Of a DNA stretch of 64,000 nucleotides, positions 17,395 to 25,089 are shown piece after piece (within the stretch, counting starts at the first letter, position 1; every line of letters begins with the position of its first letter). The notes under the pieces were generated by a model. The model did no database searches, was not told where the DNA came from, and saw only the letters and a list, made by a program, of their open reading frames with translations. The DNA is from Actinomycetes bacterium (GTDB taxonomy: Bacteria; Actinomycetota; Actinomycetes; Propionibacteriales; Propionibacteriaceae): contig JAEXAS010000014.1 in NCBI GenBank assembly GCA_023458095.1, forward strand, positions 62,001-126,000. The letters are read 5' to 3'. A program made the translations under genes and the position numbers.

Positions 17395-18804
17395 ATGTCC
17401 CGCCGTAGTTTTAGGCTGGCCGCGACCGCGATTGTCGGCACCATCGCGCTTGCCGCCGTCCCGATGACCAACGCCGCTGCCTGCAGCACCACCACCGACC
17501 TCGACTACAAGATCACCAACCCCTACGCGGGGGTGAACTGGCACTGGCAGCAGTACAAGGCCGGCTTCCACAACCACACCACCGAGTCCGATGGCAGCAA
17601 TACCGCCACCGAGATGCTCGAGACCGCCTACTCGCTCGGCTTCAACGTCTACGCGATGACCGACCACAACGTGGTCAACACCACCTGGGACCGAACCGAC
17701 ACCGCCAAGGCGCAGGCCGATCCTGATTACTACCTGACCACTGAGCGCATGACCGAGATGAACACCGGTGTTGGCCGCAACGGTGGTGCGGGCATGATCG
17801 GCATCCCGTACTCCGATGAGCAGTCCCAGGCCGACCACCTCAACACCTTCTGGACGGACTGGAACAACTCCGCCGGAACCACGTTGGAGGACAAGATCGC
17901 CCACGTGGACGAGATGAACAAGACCTCCACCGCCAAGCTGAAGCCGCTGATGCACATCAACCACCCCGGCCGTTACTACGGCGGCAGCAACACCAGCACC
18001 GGTGAGGCGGCCGCGACCGATCCAGCCAAGGTTGCCCGCTACGTCGGACTGTTCAACAAGTACCCGGATTCACTGGTCGGCATGGAGATCGTCAACAAGG
18101 TCTCCGATGGTGACTCCTACTCCGATCGCATCCTGTGGGACTCGGTGCTGCAACAGACCCTGCCCACCCAGAACGTCTCGGGCTTCGCCAATGACGATGC
18201 CCACTCCACCGACGCCTTGGGCTACGCCTACAACCGGCTGCTCATGCCCTCGCTGAGCGAGAAGAGCGTCCATGACACGCTGCAGTCCGGCGCGTTCTAC
18301 TCCACCGCTCTGGTCGCCAAGCGCGAACTCGGCTCCACCTTCAAGGGCGATCGCACCAAGCCGGCCCCGACGATCACCCGCATCTCGGTGAACGAAGCCA
18401 AGGACACCATCACCATCCAGGGCACCAACTACAACACCATCGAGTGGATCGCCGACGGCAAGGTCGTGGCCACCGGCAACACCGTGGATCTGGACAAGGT
18501 CGCGATCGGCGTGGACAACTACATCCGCGCCCAGCTCAAGGGTGACAACGGCATCTCCTTCACCAACCCCTTCGGCGTGCAGCTCAACACCAAGTCGCAC
18601 CACGGTCACTACCTGACCGAGACCGAGGCTGCCGCCACCGCGCTGAAGTCGGTGGGCCGCACCACCGGCAAGGTGAGCGTGACCCGTCAGTACGCCGCCT
18701 GGTGGGGCAAGCCGGTCTACGTGGTGAAGATCACCACCCTCGTGGACGACAAGCCCTCCACCACCACGGTGAAGGTGGACGCCCGCACCGGCACCATCAG
18801 CTGA
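17395..18804 (+). CDS. Secreted PHP-domain phosphoesterase-like protein with C-terminal PepSY-like region
   Basis: A 469-residue exported protein: signal peptide MSRRSFRLAATAIVGTIALA, cleavage expected near NAAA-CS. The central region has PHP-type metal motifs: FHNHTTESDGSN, YAMTDHN, HINHPGRYYG and FANDDAHSTDALGYAYNR. These resemble HxH, DH, H and DxH metal ligands of the PHP superfamily. Residues about 330-395 form an Ig-like or beta domain (TITRISVNEAKDTITIQGTNYN). The last 65 (HYLTETEAAATALKSVG ... VDARTGTIS) resemble a PepSY repeat. GAGAGGAAC precedes the ATG. Substrate is unknown; extracellular phosphate-ester hydrolysis is inferred. Confidence 0.75.
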   Translation: MSRRSFRLAATAIVGTIALAAVPMTNAAACSTTTDLDYKITNPYAGVNWHWQQYKAGFHNHTTESDGSNTATEMLETAYSLGFNVYAMTDHNVVNTTWDRTDTAKAQADPDYYLTTERMTEMNTGVGRNGGAGMIGIPYSDEQSQADHLNTFWTDWNNSAGTTLEDKIAHVDEMNKTSTAKLKPLMHINHPGRYYGGSNTSTGEAAATDPAKVARYVGLFNKYPDSLVGMEIVNKVSDGDSYSDRILWDSVLQQTLPTQNVSGFANDDAHSTDALGYAYNRLLMPSLSEKSVHDTLQSGAFYSTALVAKRELGSTFKGDRTKPAPTITRISVNEAKDTITIQGTNYNTIEWIADGKVVATGNTVDLDKVAIGVDNYIRAQLKGDNGISFTNPFGVQLNTKSHHGHYLTETEAAATALKSVGRTTGKVSVTRQYAAWWGKPVYVVKITTLVDDKPSTTTVKVDARTGTIS

Positions 18805-18821
18805 ATCCGCTGTTCCTAGCG

Positions 18822-18865
18822 GCGAAGGCCGCCACCTCGATCGGGTTCGAGGTGGCGGCCTTCGC
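18822..18865 (+). terminator. Strong terminator, perfect 19-bp stem
   Basis: A 19-bp arm at 18822-18840 is exactly complementary to 18847-18865 around a 6-nt loop, beginning 18 nt after the stop of the PHP-domain gene. No T-tract follows. Confidence 0.9.
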
Positions 18866-19284
18866 TGCCTAGCGGGAGGTTCGGACCCGCACTGCTTCAC
18901 AACTGGTCTTGCTGCCTTTCATAGACCCATCGATCTATCCCTCGTGCCAGTGCACAACATCATCGAGGTAGTCGGTTGCGACGATGGGTTCAGCACTCGA
19001 GCTCGCAGCACCAAGCCCAGCCTCAGATCCGAGAAAGATTGCCAACGATATGGTGATCCCGACCGGATCTGGGCTGAGGGATAGCGGGACCACGGCGGCC
19101 CCCAGCCTCCAGCCGAAGGCCAGTGTCTTCATGAACAGGCTCGGCGTGGCCGGTGCATCCGATAGTTGCCATTCTTGCGAAAGTAGGTCGAAGGCCCGGC
19201 TCAGTTCATCGGCGTAGAGAGTCGAGAGTGACCACCGGCTTCTCGAGAAGGGGAGGTTGCGTGGTAAGACCCGCCCGCTCGCAA
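18866..19284. other. Gap with no convincing gene
   Basis: Only short frames are present. One on the minus strand (18935-19132, 65 residues) has a plausible hydrophobic stretch (GAAVVPLSLSPDPVGITISL) and could be the remnant of a lost membrane protein, but no ribosome site or homology is recognised. Confidence 0.3.
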
Positions 19285-19291
19285 CCTAACT

Positions 19292-19319
19292 CCAACTCCA
19301 CAGGTGAATGTGGAGTTGG
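19292..19319 (-). terminator. Inverted repeat after the Fic gene
   Basis: CCAACTCCACA (19292-19302) and its exact complement (19309-19319) surround a 6-nt loop, 10 bp beyond the Fic stop. An outer AACTCCAA/TTGGAGTT pair (19288-19295 and 19321-19328) repeats the motif. It would terminate the Fic transcript, and the motif also occurs in the inverted repeat upstream of the gene. Confidence 0.55.
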
Positions 19320-19329
19320 ATTGGAGTTG

Positions 19330-20652
19330 TCATCGTCCCAGCGACTGCCGCGCATCTGGTGCCGACCGCCACACAAACGCGCGACCCCGCTTACCCCGGA
19401 CGAGGATGCCTCGCTCAGCCAGATCTAAAAGGTCCCGGCGGGCAGTCTCGGGCGTCACGTGATGGCTGTTGGCATGGGACACCACAGTGAACTCGGCGGA
19501 AGCATCATCCAACGCAAGCTCAATCAGCGCCAACTGCCGGTGATTGAAGTCCTGATGCCGCACGCTAAGCAGCCTGCGCACGTCTGCCCGCTCCCGCACC
19601 TTCTGATCCAGATAGGCCTCCAGATCGTTGAACGCGCGATCCAGGACATGTAGGTGGTAGACGAAGAAGTGGGTGAGATCCGACTCATACTCAGCGTTCA
19701 GAAAGGAGTGGGCGTACTTCACGGGTGCGCCTTTGAGAATCGCCGAAATGGTCACAAACTCGGTCAGCCAGAACCCCTGCCGCAGCATGCTCCAATAGAA
19801 CAGCGCGCGGGCGAGCCGTCCATTGCCGTCTACGAAGTAGTGGTCATACCCAACGATGAAGTGCACCGCAATCGCACGGAGTACCGGGTGAAGCCAAGGG
19901 CCCTCATCGTCGGTCGCATTGGCGAAGTCACACAGCGCTTGGAGGCGTGACGGCAACTGGTCCGCAGGCGGCGGGGTATGCAACACCTCACCTTCGTAGG
20001 TGCCCACATGGACTCGATCGTCCTGTGGCTCCTGGACGCGCCCAGCATCTTCCGGGTTGTCCAATGTGTCGAAGGTGACGATGCTGTGCAGCTCCCGAAC
20101 CAGCGCGGGCGTCAGACGGTCTCCCTGGTGCTCCACCATGAACCGCATGGCCTGGTAGTTGTTCCAAATCATCTGCTCACTCTTGTCGCGCGGCGCTCGC
20201 CCCGTGCGCAACAACTCCTTGGCCACCCTGCGGGTGGTGGCTGCTCCCTCAAGTTGGCTGGAGGTAATCGACTCCTCCATCAAAGAGCGAACCACATAGG
20301 TGTCGCGGGTTGCTGGATTGGTAACCGGCTCCGCCATGCCGATGTTGCCTCCAGCCCTGCCCGACACCTGATTCACCAGCTTGAGCACGCTGTCAGGCAG
20401 TGCATAGCCGAAGGGTTTGCCGTCGGCGTCTGTGAGCGGCAAAGAACGTTGCTGGCTTCCCCGCTGAATCACTGTCGCCACCCACCACTGCTGCACGGTG
20501 AGGCCATCCGGCGGCGTATGGAACCTCATCCTGTCCCAGGGCAGGTAGGGATCACTGGCCACATTGACCTGCCCGACAGCTTCCACGAGCTTGGCTGCCG
20601 ACCCATCAAAGACGTCAAGGCTCACGGCCGGTGGACGAGCGGGTAGCTTCAT
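19330..20652 (-). CDS. Fic-family protein adenylyltransferase (class II, self-inhibited)
   Basis: A 440-residue Fic protein. The active-site loop is HYFVDGNGRLAR, a variant of HPFxxGNGRxxR with Tyr in place of Pro; the catalytic His and the GNGR nucleotide loop are intact. Before the core, TSSQLEGA supplies the [S/T]xxxE[G/N] inhibitory motif, which places it in class II. The first 100 residues are the N-terminal domain seen in long Fic proteins, and the last 90 contain a winged helix (HHVTPETARRDLLDLAERGILVRGKRGRAFVW). Fic enzymes transfer AMP from ATP to Ser/Thr/Tyr of targets. The winged helix and an inverted repeat 9 bp upstream suggest autoregulation. Possibly a mobile stress/toxin module. 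Confidence 0.9.
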   Translation of the reverse strand: MKLPARPPAVSLDVFDGSAAKLVEAVGQVNVASDPYLPWDRMRFHTPPDGLTVQQWWVATVIQRGSQQRSLPLTDADGKPFGYALPDSVLKLVNQVSGRAGGNIGMAEPVTNPATRDTYVVRSLMEESITSSQLEGAATTRRVAKELLRTGRAPRDKSEQMIWNNYQAMRFMVEHQGDRLTPALVRELHSIVTFDTLDNPEDAGRVQEPQDDRVHVGTYEGEVLHTPPPADQLPSRLQALCDFANATDDEGPWLHPVLRAIAVHFIVGYDHYFVDGNGRLARALFYWSMLRQGFWLTEFVTISAILKGAPVKYAHSFLNAEYESDLTHFFVYHLHVLDRAFNDLEAYLDQKVRERADVRRLLSVRHQDFNHRQLALIELALDDASAEFTVVSHANSHHVTPETARRDLLDLAERGILVRGKRGRAFVWRSAPDARQSLGR

Positions 20653-20660
20653 GACGCAAC

Positions 20661-20696
20661 CCTAACTCCAAATACACGCTAGTAGTTGGAGTTAGG
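20661..20696. promoter_or_regulatory. Perfect 11-bp inverted repeat upstream of Fic gene (candidate operator)
   Basis: CCTAACTCCAA (20661-20671) and its exact complement (20686-20696) are separated by 14 bp, starting 8 bp upstream of the Fic ATG. Position fits an operator overlapping the promoter, potentially bound by the Fic protein's own winged-helix domain. Confidence 0.6.
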
Positions 20697-20935
20697 TAGC
20701 AGGATATGGCTACGTGGGCTTGGCCGAGTCCCTGGGAACACACGCATTCATCCACCTCGATCAATCCTGACCTAACGACGGAGGTAGGGCATACCGGGGA
20801 GCTGGGAACGCCCGCTCTCAGATTCGAACTCTGCACACCAACCAGAAGAGGGCGCCTTCTGTGCAAACTACCGAGCGCGTCAGTGTTCCGACTTCGCTGC
20901 ATCTCGACAACGCGTCGATCTCCATGAGCTCCGGT
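20697..20935. other. Gap without a recognisable gene
   Basis: About 240 bp between the Fic operator and a tRNA-like remnant; no frame has convincing coding character on either strand. Confidence 0.4.
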
Positions 20936-21005
20936 CGGCCTGACTGGGCTTGCACCCAGTAACCTCAGCCATATCAGGCTGCACCGGCATCATTTGAGCA
21001 CAAAC
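20936..21005 (-). pseudogene. Degenerate tRNA-Ile-like remnant
   Basis: Read on the minus strand, this 70-bp stretch follows the intact tRNA-Ile(GAT) at 46182-46258. The T-arm stem (ACTGG/CCAGT) is kept but with an 8-nt loop. The anticodon-arm stem has changed compensatorily (CAGCC/GGCTG) around a 6-nt loop holding GAT. The D-stem and acceptor pairing are lost, so it cannot be a functional tRNA. It may mark an old attachment site of an element that used tRNA-Ile. Confidence 0.4.
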
Positions 21006-21180
21006 CCGCCATGCGGGTGGGCACGCAAAAGGAGGAGACTCCCGACAAGGAGGGCTTGTCTCCCATCGCCGGCTGCGATCAAGGTTTCGACGGGCTCTAC
21101 CCAAGGGTGCCGACACGCGGCTACGTCGCTGCTCAACCAACGGCGGTGCGGACACTGCTCAGCCGAAGAAGTGGGGCCGA

Positions 21181-24100
21181 CTAGCGGTCGTTGCTGGCCA
21201 TCACATCCACGGGAATCCGATCCCGATCGAAGGTCGGGGTGTTAAGCGTCTCTGTGAGTCGGGCGCCTTCCACGTCGAGGTCGGGCAGGATGCGATCCAG
21301 CCAGCCCGGCAGGTACCAGGCGCTGGCCCCAGCGAGCCGCATCAGGGCCGGAATGATCGTCATGCGCACGATGAACGCATCGATCAGAATGCCGAAGGCC
21401 AAGGCGAATCCGATCGGGCGAACCATGGTCATGTGAGAGTGCATGAAGCTGGCGAACACGCTGCCCATGATCAACGCTGCCGCAACAATCACCCGAGCCC
21501 CGTGATGGAAGCCCGAGCGGACGGCGTCGCGGGCGTCCTCACCATGAGCCCACGACTCGCGCATGCCCGAGACGAGGAACATCTGGTAGTCCATAGCCAG
21601 GCCGAACAAGATTCCGATGGCCAAGGTGGGCAAAAAGCTCAGGATCACCCCGGCATGCTCGACGCCGAAGACCGAACCTAGCCAGCCCCATTGGTAGACC
21701 GCCACGACGCCACCGAAAGAGGCTCCGATCGACAACAGGAAGCCGGCGGTGGCCATCACCGGCACCAGCAACGACCGGAAGACCAGCAGCATCAGAATCA
21801 GCGAGATGCCCACCACCACGGTTAGGTAGCCGGGCAGAGCGTCGGCGAGCACCCTGGAGATATCGATATTGGCAATGGTCTGCCCGGCAAATCCCAACGA
21901 GGAGATGCCGGTGGCCGCAACGATGTCGGCTCGATCCGCACGCAGGGTGTGAACCAGCGCGGTCGTCGCATCGTCGGCTGGTCCGGTGCTGGGCACGATC
22001 TGGAAAACCAGGGTCTGCTTGTCGTCACTGGCTGCGGCCGGGACGACATAGTCGATGCCCGGAATCTTCCTCAGCCGCTCGGCAATGTCGAGCTTGAGGT
22101 CGGTGAGTTGGTCTTCACTCAACGCGTTCGCGGTCGCCGCCGGAACTTTGGCGACACCGATCATCGTGCTATTCGTTCCGGCGCCGAAACTGTCAGAGAC
22201 CAGCATGTAGGCGCGATATGCGCTGGAATCCTGCGCTTCAAAGCCGCCATCCGGCAAGCCAAGCTTGAGGCTGGCGGCCGGAATCGCCATCACCCCCAAG
22301 ACCAGCACCGATACGGTGACGGCAATCAGCGGATGCCTGGTGACCAGCCCGCCCCATCCTCGAGCGGAATCGCTTGTGGCCTTGAGCGCACTGGCGGTGA
22401 CGGCGGCTGAACCGTTCTGGCCGGCCAGGGCGACCTCGCGCTTCTTGCGTCCTCGACGCGACAGGATTCGCGGCCCGATGAAACGTAGCAGCGCCGGAGT
22501 CAAGGTGATGGAGACCAAGACGGCGACAGCGACAGTCGCGGCGGCTGCCAGGCCCATCACGCCCAGGAACGGAATACCGGTCAAAGTCAGCGCGGCCAAG
22601 GCTGTGATGACGGTGAGGCCGGCAACCACCACCGCGTTGCCCGCAGTGCCGGTGGCACGTCCGATGGAGTCGATCAGCTCAGCACCTGCGATCAACTGGT
22701 GCCGGTGCCGATTGACCAGGAACAGTGCATAGTCGATTCCCACCGCAAGGCCGAGCATGAGCGCCAGCAGCGGGGTGACCTCGGTCATCTGAACCCAGTG
22801 GGTGGCCGTCATCACCCCCAATAGCCCCCCAGCCACGCCAACCAAGGCGGTCAGCAGCGGCAGTCCGGCAGCCAACAGTGAGCCGAGCATGACCAACAGG
22901 ACGATGGCAGCCACGCCAACGCCGACGATCTCGGTGCTGAAGGCGAAGTTGTTGCCGGCGACCTCCTTGGAGTAGTCGACTTGGACGCCTTGACTGCCCA
23001 GCGTTGCTGCGGCAGCCGGAATCGCGGCCCGGGTCTCCTTGGTCACCTCTTCACTGGAGCGGGTGAACTGGATCTGGGAGACAGCGACCGATCCGTCCGC
23101 ACTGACGAACCTGATGCCGTCGGTAACCGCCAGTTGGCGTTCTCCTCGGGACAGCTCGACTTCACCTTCGGCAAGCTCCTGGCGACCGTCGGCCAGCTTC
23201 TTCTCGCCATCGGTGATCCTGGCTGAGGATTGGGCCAGAAGTGCCGCGCCATCGTTCAGTTTCCGCTTACCATCGGCGAGCTTGGCTCGGTTCGCGTCGA
23301 TGGTGGCCTGTCCGCTGTTGAGTTCCTTGCGGCCGGCAGCGAGTTTCGCCTTCGCTTTGCGCAGGGCTGCAGCACCAGCATCCAGCTTCTGCTGGGCGGC
23401 CTCAATCTCGCTGATCTGCGCTACGACGGTCTTCAACTGATCGGCCTGCCCCTGGTAGATGCCAAGCTGCTGCTGCAGGGCGACCACCTGCGGGTTGTTC
23501 GGACCAAGGGTCTGAGTCAGATCGGCTATCTGCTGCTGTAGTTGATCAATGCCCTGCTCGAGTGCAGCCAAGCTCGCCGGCACGGTCGCCTCGGTCAGGC
23601 CTTGTTGGGCGAGGGCGGCGTCGAGAGTGTTGCGGCCCGCGGTGAGCTTCGCCTGGGAACTCTTCAGCAGCTTCTCGTTCTTGGCCAGCTCAGCGGCGCC
23701 AGCGTCCAGCTTCGCGCGGCCAGCATCGAGCTTCTTCTGGCCAGCGTTCAACTGAGCCTCGCCGTCGATCAACTTCTTACGGTTCTCAGCGAGAGCGACC
23801 TTGCCATCAGCGATCTTCTGCTTGGCGTCGCGAAGCTTCTTGGCGTTTTCGGCGAGCGTGGTCTTGCCGTCTGCGAGCTTGGTCTTGCCATCGGCCAGCT
23901 TGGTTGCGGCGTCGTCGAGTTCGGTTTGAGTGCTGAAGGGGTCCACCGCAGCCTCAACACCGGGGGTCGAATCCCATTCGCTAACGACCGCACTGATGGC
24001 GCTGCGCTGTGCTGCGGTGAACGACGAGCCGTCGGCACTGGAGAAGACCACTGCGCCCGAACTGCCGGCGGCTTTGGGTAACTCAGCCTGAAGGTCGTCG

Positions 24101-24267
24101 ATGACCGCCTGAAATTCGGTGCCGGGAATCGTCATCTTGTTGCTGAATGGCTGGGACATTGTTGCTGCGGATGTACCCACAGCACCGAGAACCAACACCC
24201 ACCCCAAGATGACAACCCAGGCCCGACGCGCCGTCCACGTACCAAGCTTGTACAACCACCGAGCCAT
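21181..24267 (-). CDS. MMPL/RND-family transporter with long periplasmic coiled-coil insert
   Basis: About 1028 residues; the ATG at 24267 puts a positive-inside N-terminus (MARWLYKLGTWTARRAWVVILG) before the first helix. Between helix 1 and the first multi-helix block lies an extracytoplasmic domain of some 400 residues dominated by heptad repeats such as LADGKTKLADGKTTL, AENRKKLIDGEAQL and LAAGRKELNSGQ. A leucine-rich stretch (LDAALAQQGLTEATVPASLAALEQG) interrupts it. The two MMPL transmembrane bundles follow, with GLAVGIDYALFLVNRHRH and FGLAMDYQMFLVSGMRE carrying the Asp-Tyr pairs used for proton relay. Likely drug or lipid export, controlled by the divergent TetR gene. Confidence 0.9.
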   Translation of the reverse strand: MARWLYKLGTWTARRAWVVILGWVLVLGAVGTSAATMSQPFSNKMTIPGTEFQAVIDDLQAELPKAAGSSGAVVFSSADGSSFTAAQRSAISAVVSEWDSTPGVEAAVDPFSTQTELDDAATKLADGKTKLADGKTTLAENAKKLRDAKQKIADGKVALAENRKKLIDGEAQLNAGQKKLDAGRAKLDAGAAELAKNEKLLKSSQAKLTAGRNTLDAALAQQGLTEATVPASLAALEQGIDQLQQQIADLTQTLGPNNPQVVALQQQLGIYQGQADQLKTVVAQISEIEAAQQKLDAGAAALRKAKAKLAAGRKELNSGQATIDANRAKLADGKRKLNDGAALLAQSSARITDGEKKLADGRQELAEGEVELSRGERQLAVTDGIRFVSADGSVAVSQIQFTRSSEEVTKETRAAIPAAAATLGSQGVQVDYSKEVAGNNFAFSTEIVGVGVAAIVLLVMLGSLLAAGLPLLTALVGVAGGLLGVMTATHWVQMTEVTPLLALMLGLAVGIDYALFLVNRHRHQLIAGAELIDSIGRATGTAGNAVVVAGLTVITALAALTLTGIPFLGVMGLAAAATVAVAVLVSITLTPALLRFIGPRILSRRGRKKREVALAGQNGSAAVTASALKATSDSARGWGGLVTRHPLIAVTVSVLVLGVMAIPAASLKLGLPDGGFEAQDSSAYRAYMLVSDSFGAGTNSTMIGVAKVPAATANALSEDQLTDLKLDIAERLRKIPGIDYVVPAAASDDKQTLVFQIVPSTGPADDATTALVHTLRADRADIVAATGISSLGFAGQTIANIDISRVLADALPGYLTVVVGISLILMLLVFRSLLVPVMATAGFLLSIGASFGGVVAVYQWGWLGSVFGVEHAGVILSFLPTLAIGILFGLAMDYQMFLVSGMRESWAHGEDARDAVRSGFHHGARVIVAAALIMGSVFASFMHSHMTMVRPIGFALAFGILIDAFIVRMTIIPALMRLAGASAWYLPGWLDRILPDLDVEGARLTETLNTPTFDRDRIPVDVMASNDR

Positions 24268-24293
24268 CAGGTTTCCCTCACACAAGAATCATT

Positions 24294-24330
24294 ACTGTCA
24301 GTCACAGTCACCACGTCAGTGACTGACAGT
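24294..24330. promoter_or_regulatory. TetR-type operator: perfect 12-bp inverted repeat
   Basis: ACTGTCAGTCAC (24294-24305) and its exact complement (24319-24330) lie 13 bp apart in the 116-bp region between the divergent MMPL and TetR genes. One operator here could repress both promoters. Confidence 0.75.
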
Positions 24331-24383
24331 CTGTCATACGAGGAAAAGTCGCTGCTACCATGCGGGCACGAGGAGGTCGGTCA

Positions 24384-25007
24384 ATGACGAGCACACAGCC
24401 AACCTTGCGCGAGCGTCAGCAACTGGCGACCAAGCGCGAAATTGTCGCCGCCGCTTTCGACCTCTTCGAGAAACAGGGCTTCGGCAACACCACCATTGAG
24501 GAGATCGCTCAGGAGGCGGGCGTCTCAGCACGAACGGTCTTTCGGCACTTCGAAACCAAGCACGATCTGGTTCTCGGGTGGCTGCCTCAGCTTGAGGCGA
24601 TCGTGGCGGAGTTTCCGCTGCCTGACCTGACGCTTGACTCCGCAGTCCCGCTGCTCGAGCACGTCATTGAGGACCTTCTCGTCGAGTACGTTCAGACCGA
24701 CACCGAGCGTGCCTCCATGTTCATCCGCTTCCGCCAGTTGGTTTATGACAATCCTGACCTGCAGGCAACCAACGCAGTCTGGAGAGTGCGAGTAACTCGC
24801 CTGGCCCAAGATCGCATGCGTGAACACTTCAGGGGGAATGTCAGCGACCTCGACCTCCACCTCATCCTCCAGTTGCTGGCAGCGCCCCTCACCGCCGCCG
24901 CCGAGACCTGGGCGCCCTCCCTCGATAGTGACCTTCTAACCCTTTATCGGGCAGCGAAGGCGCGCCGCGCTGAGGTACTGGCCCATGCCGACGTGCCGTC
25001 CGACTAG
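24384..25007 (+). CDS. TetR-family transcriptional regulator
   Basis: A 207-residue repressor. The N-terminal helix-turn-helix is canonical: KREIVAAAFDLFEKQGFGNTTIEEIAQEAGVSARTVFRHFETKHDLV. The C-terminal half is the ligand-binding helical domain, ending near LLTLYRAAKARRAEV. The ATG at 24384 is preceded by AGGAGG at 8 nt; an ATG at 24360 would add eight residues. It is divergent from the MMPL exporter with a shared palindrome, the standard layout for a repressor that is released when the exporter's substrate binds. Confidence 0.93.
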   Translation: MTSTQPTLRERQQLATKREIVAAAFDLFEKQGFGNTTIEEIAQEAGVSARTVFRHFETKHDLVLGWLPQLEAIVAEFPLPDLTLDSAVPLLEHVIEDLLVEYVQTDTERASMFIRFRQLVYDNPDLQATNAVWRVRVTRLAQDRMREHFRGNVSDLDLHLILQLLAAPLTAAAETWAPSLDSDLLTLYRAAKARRAEVLAHADVPSD

Positions 25008-25089
25008 GGCGCCGATTTGGCGAGGCCGGCCGTAAGCCTGCCCACCTGACCCGCCAGGAGGTGCCCACCGCAGCTCGCGATCATCGCGG

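Noticed and set aside
18935..19132. A 65-residue minus-strand membrane protein gene
   Set aside because: No ribosome site, no neighbours in an operon and no recognisable family; kept only as a possible remnant.
20820..20900. A tRNA-like T-loop motif (TTCGAAT)
   Set aside because: The flanking sequence gives no 5-bp stem and no anticodon arm, so no tRNA was called.
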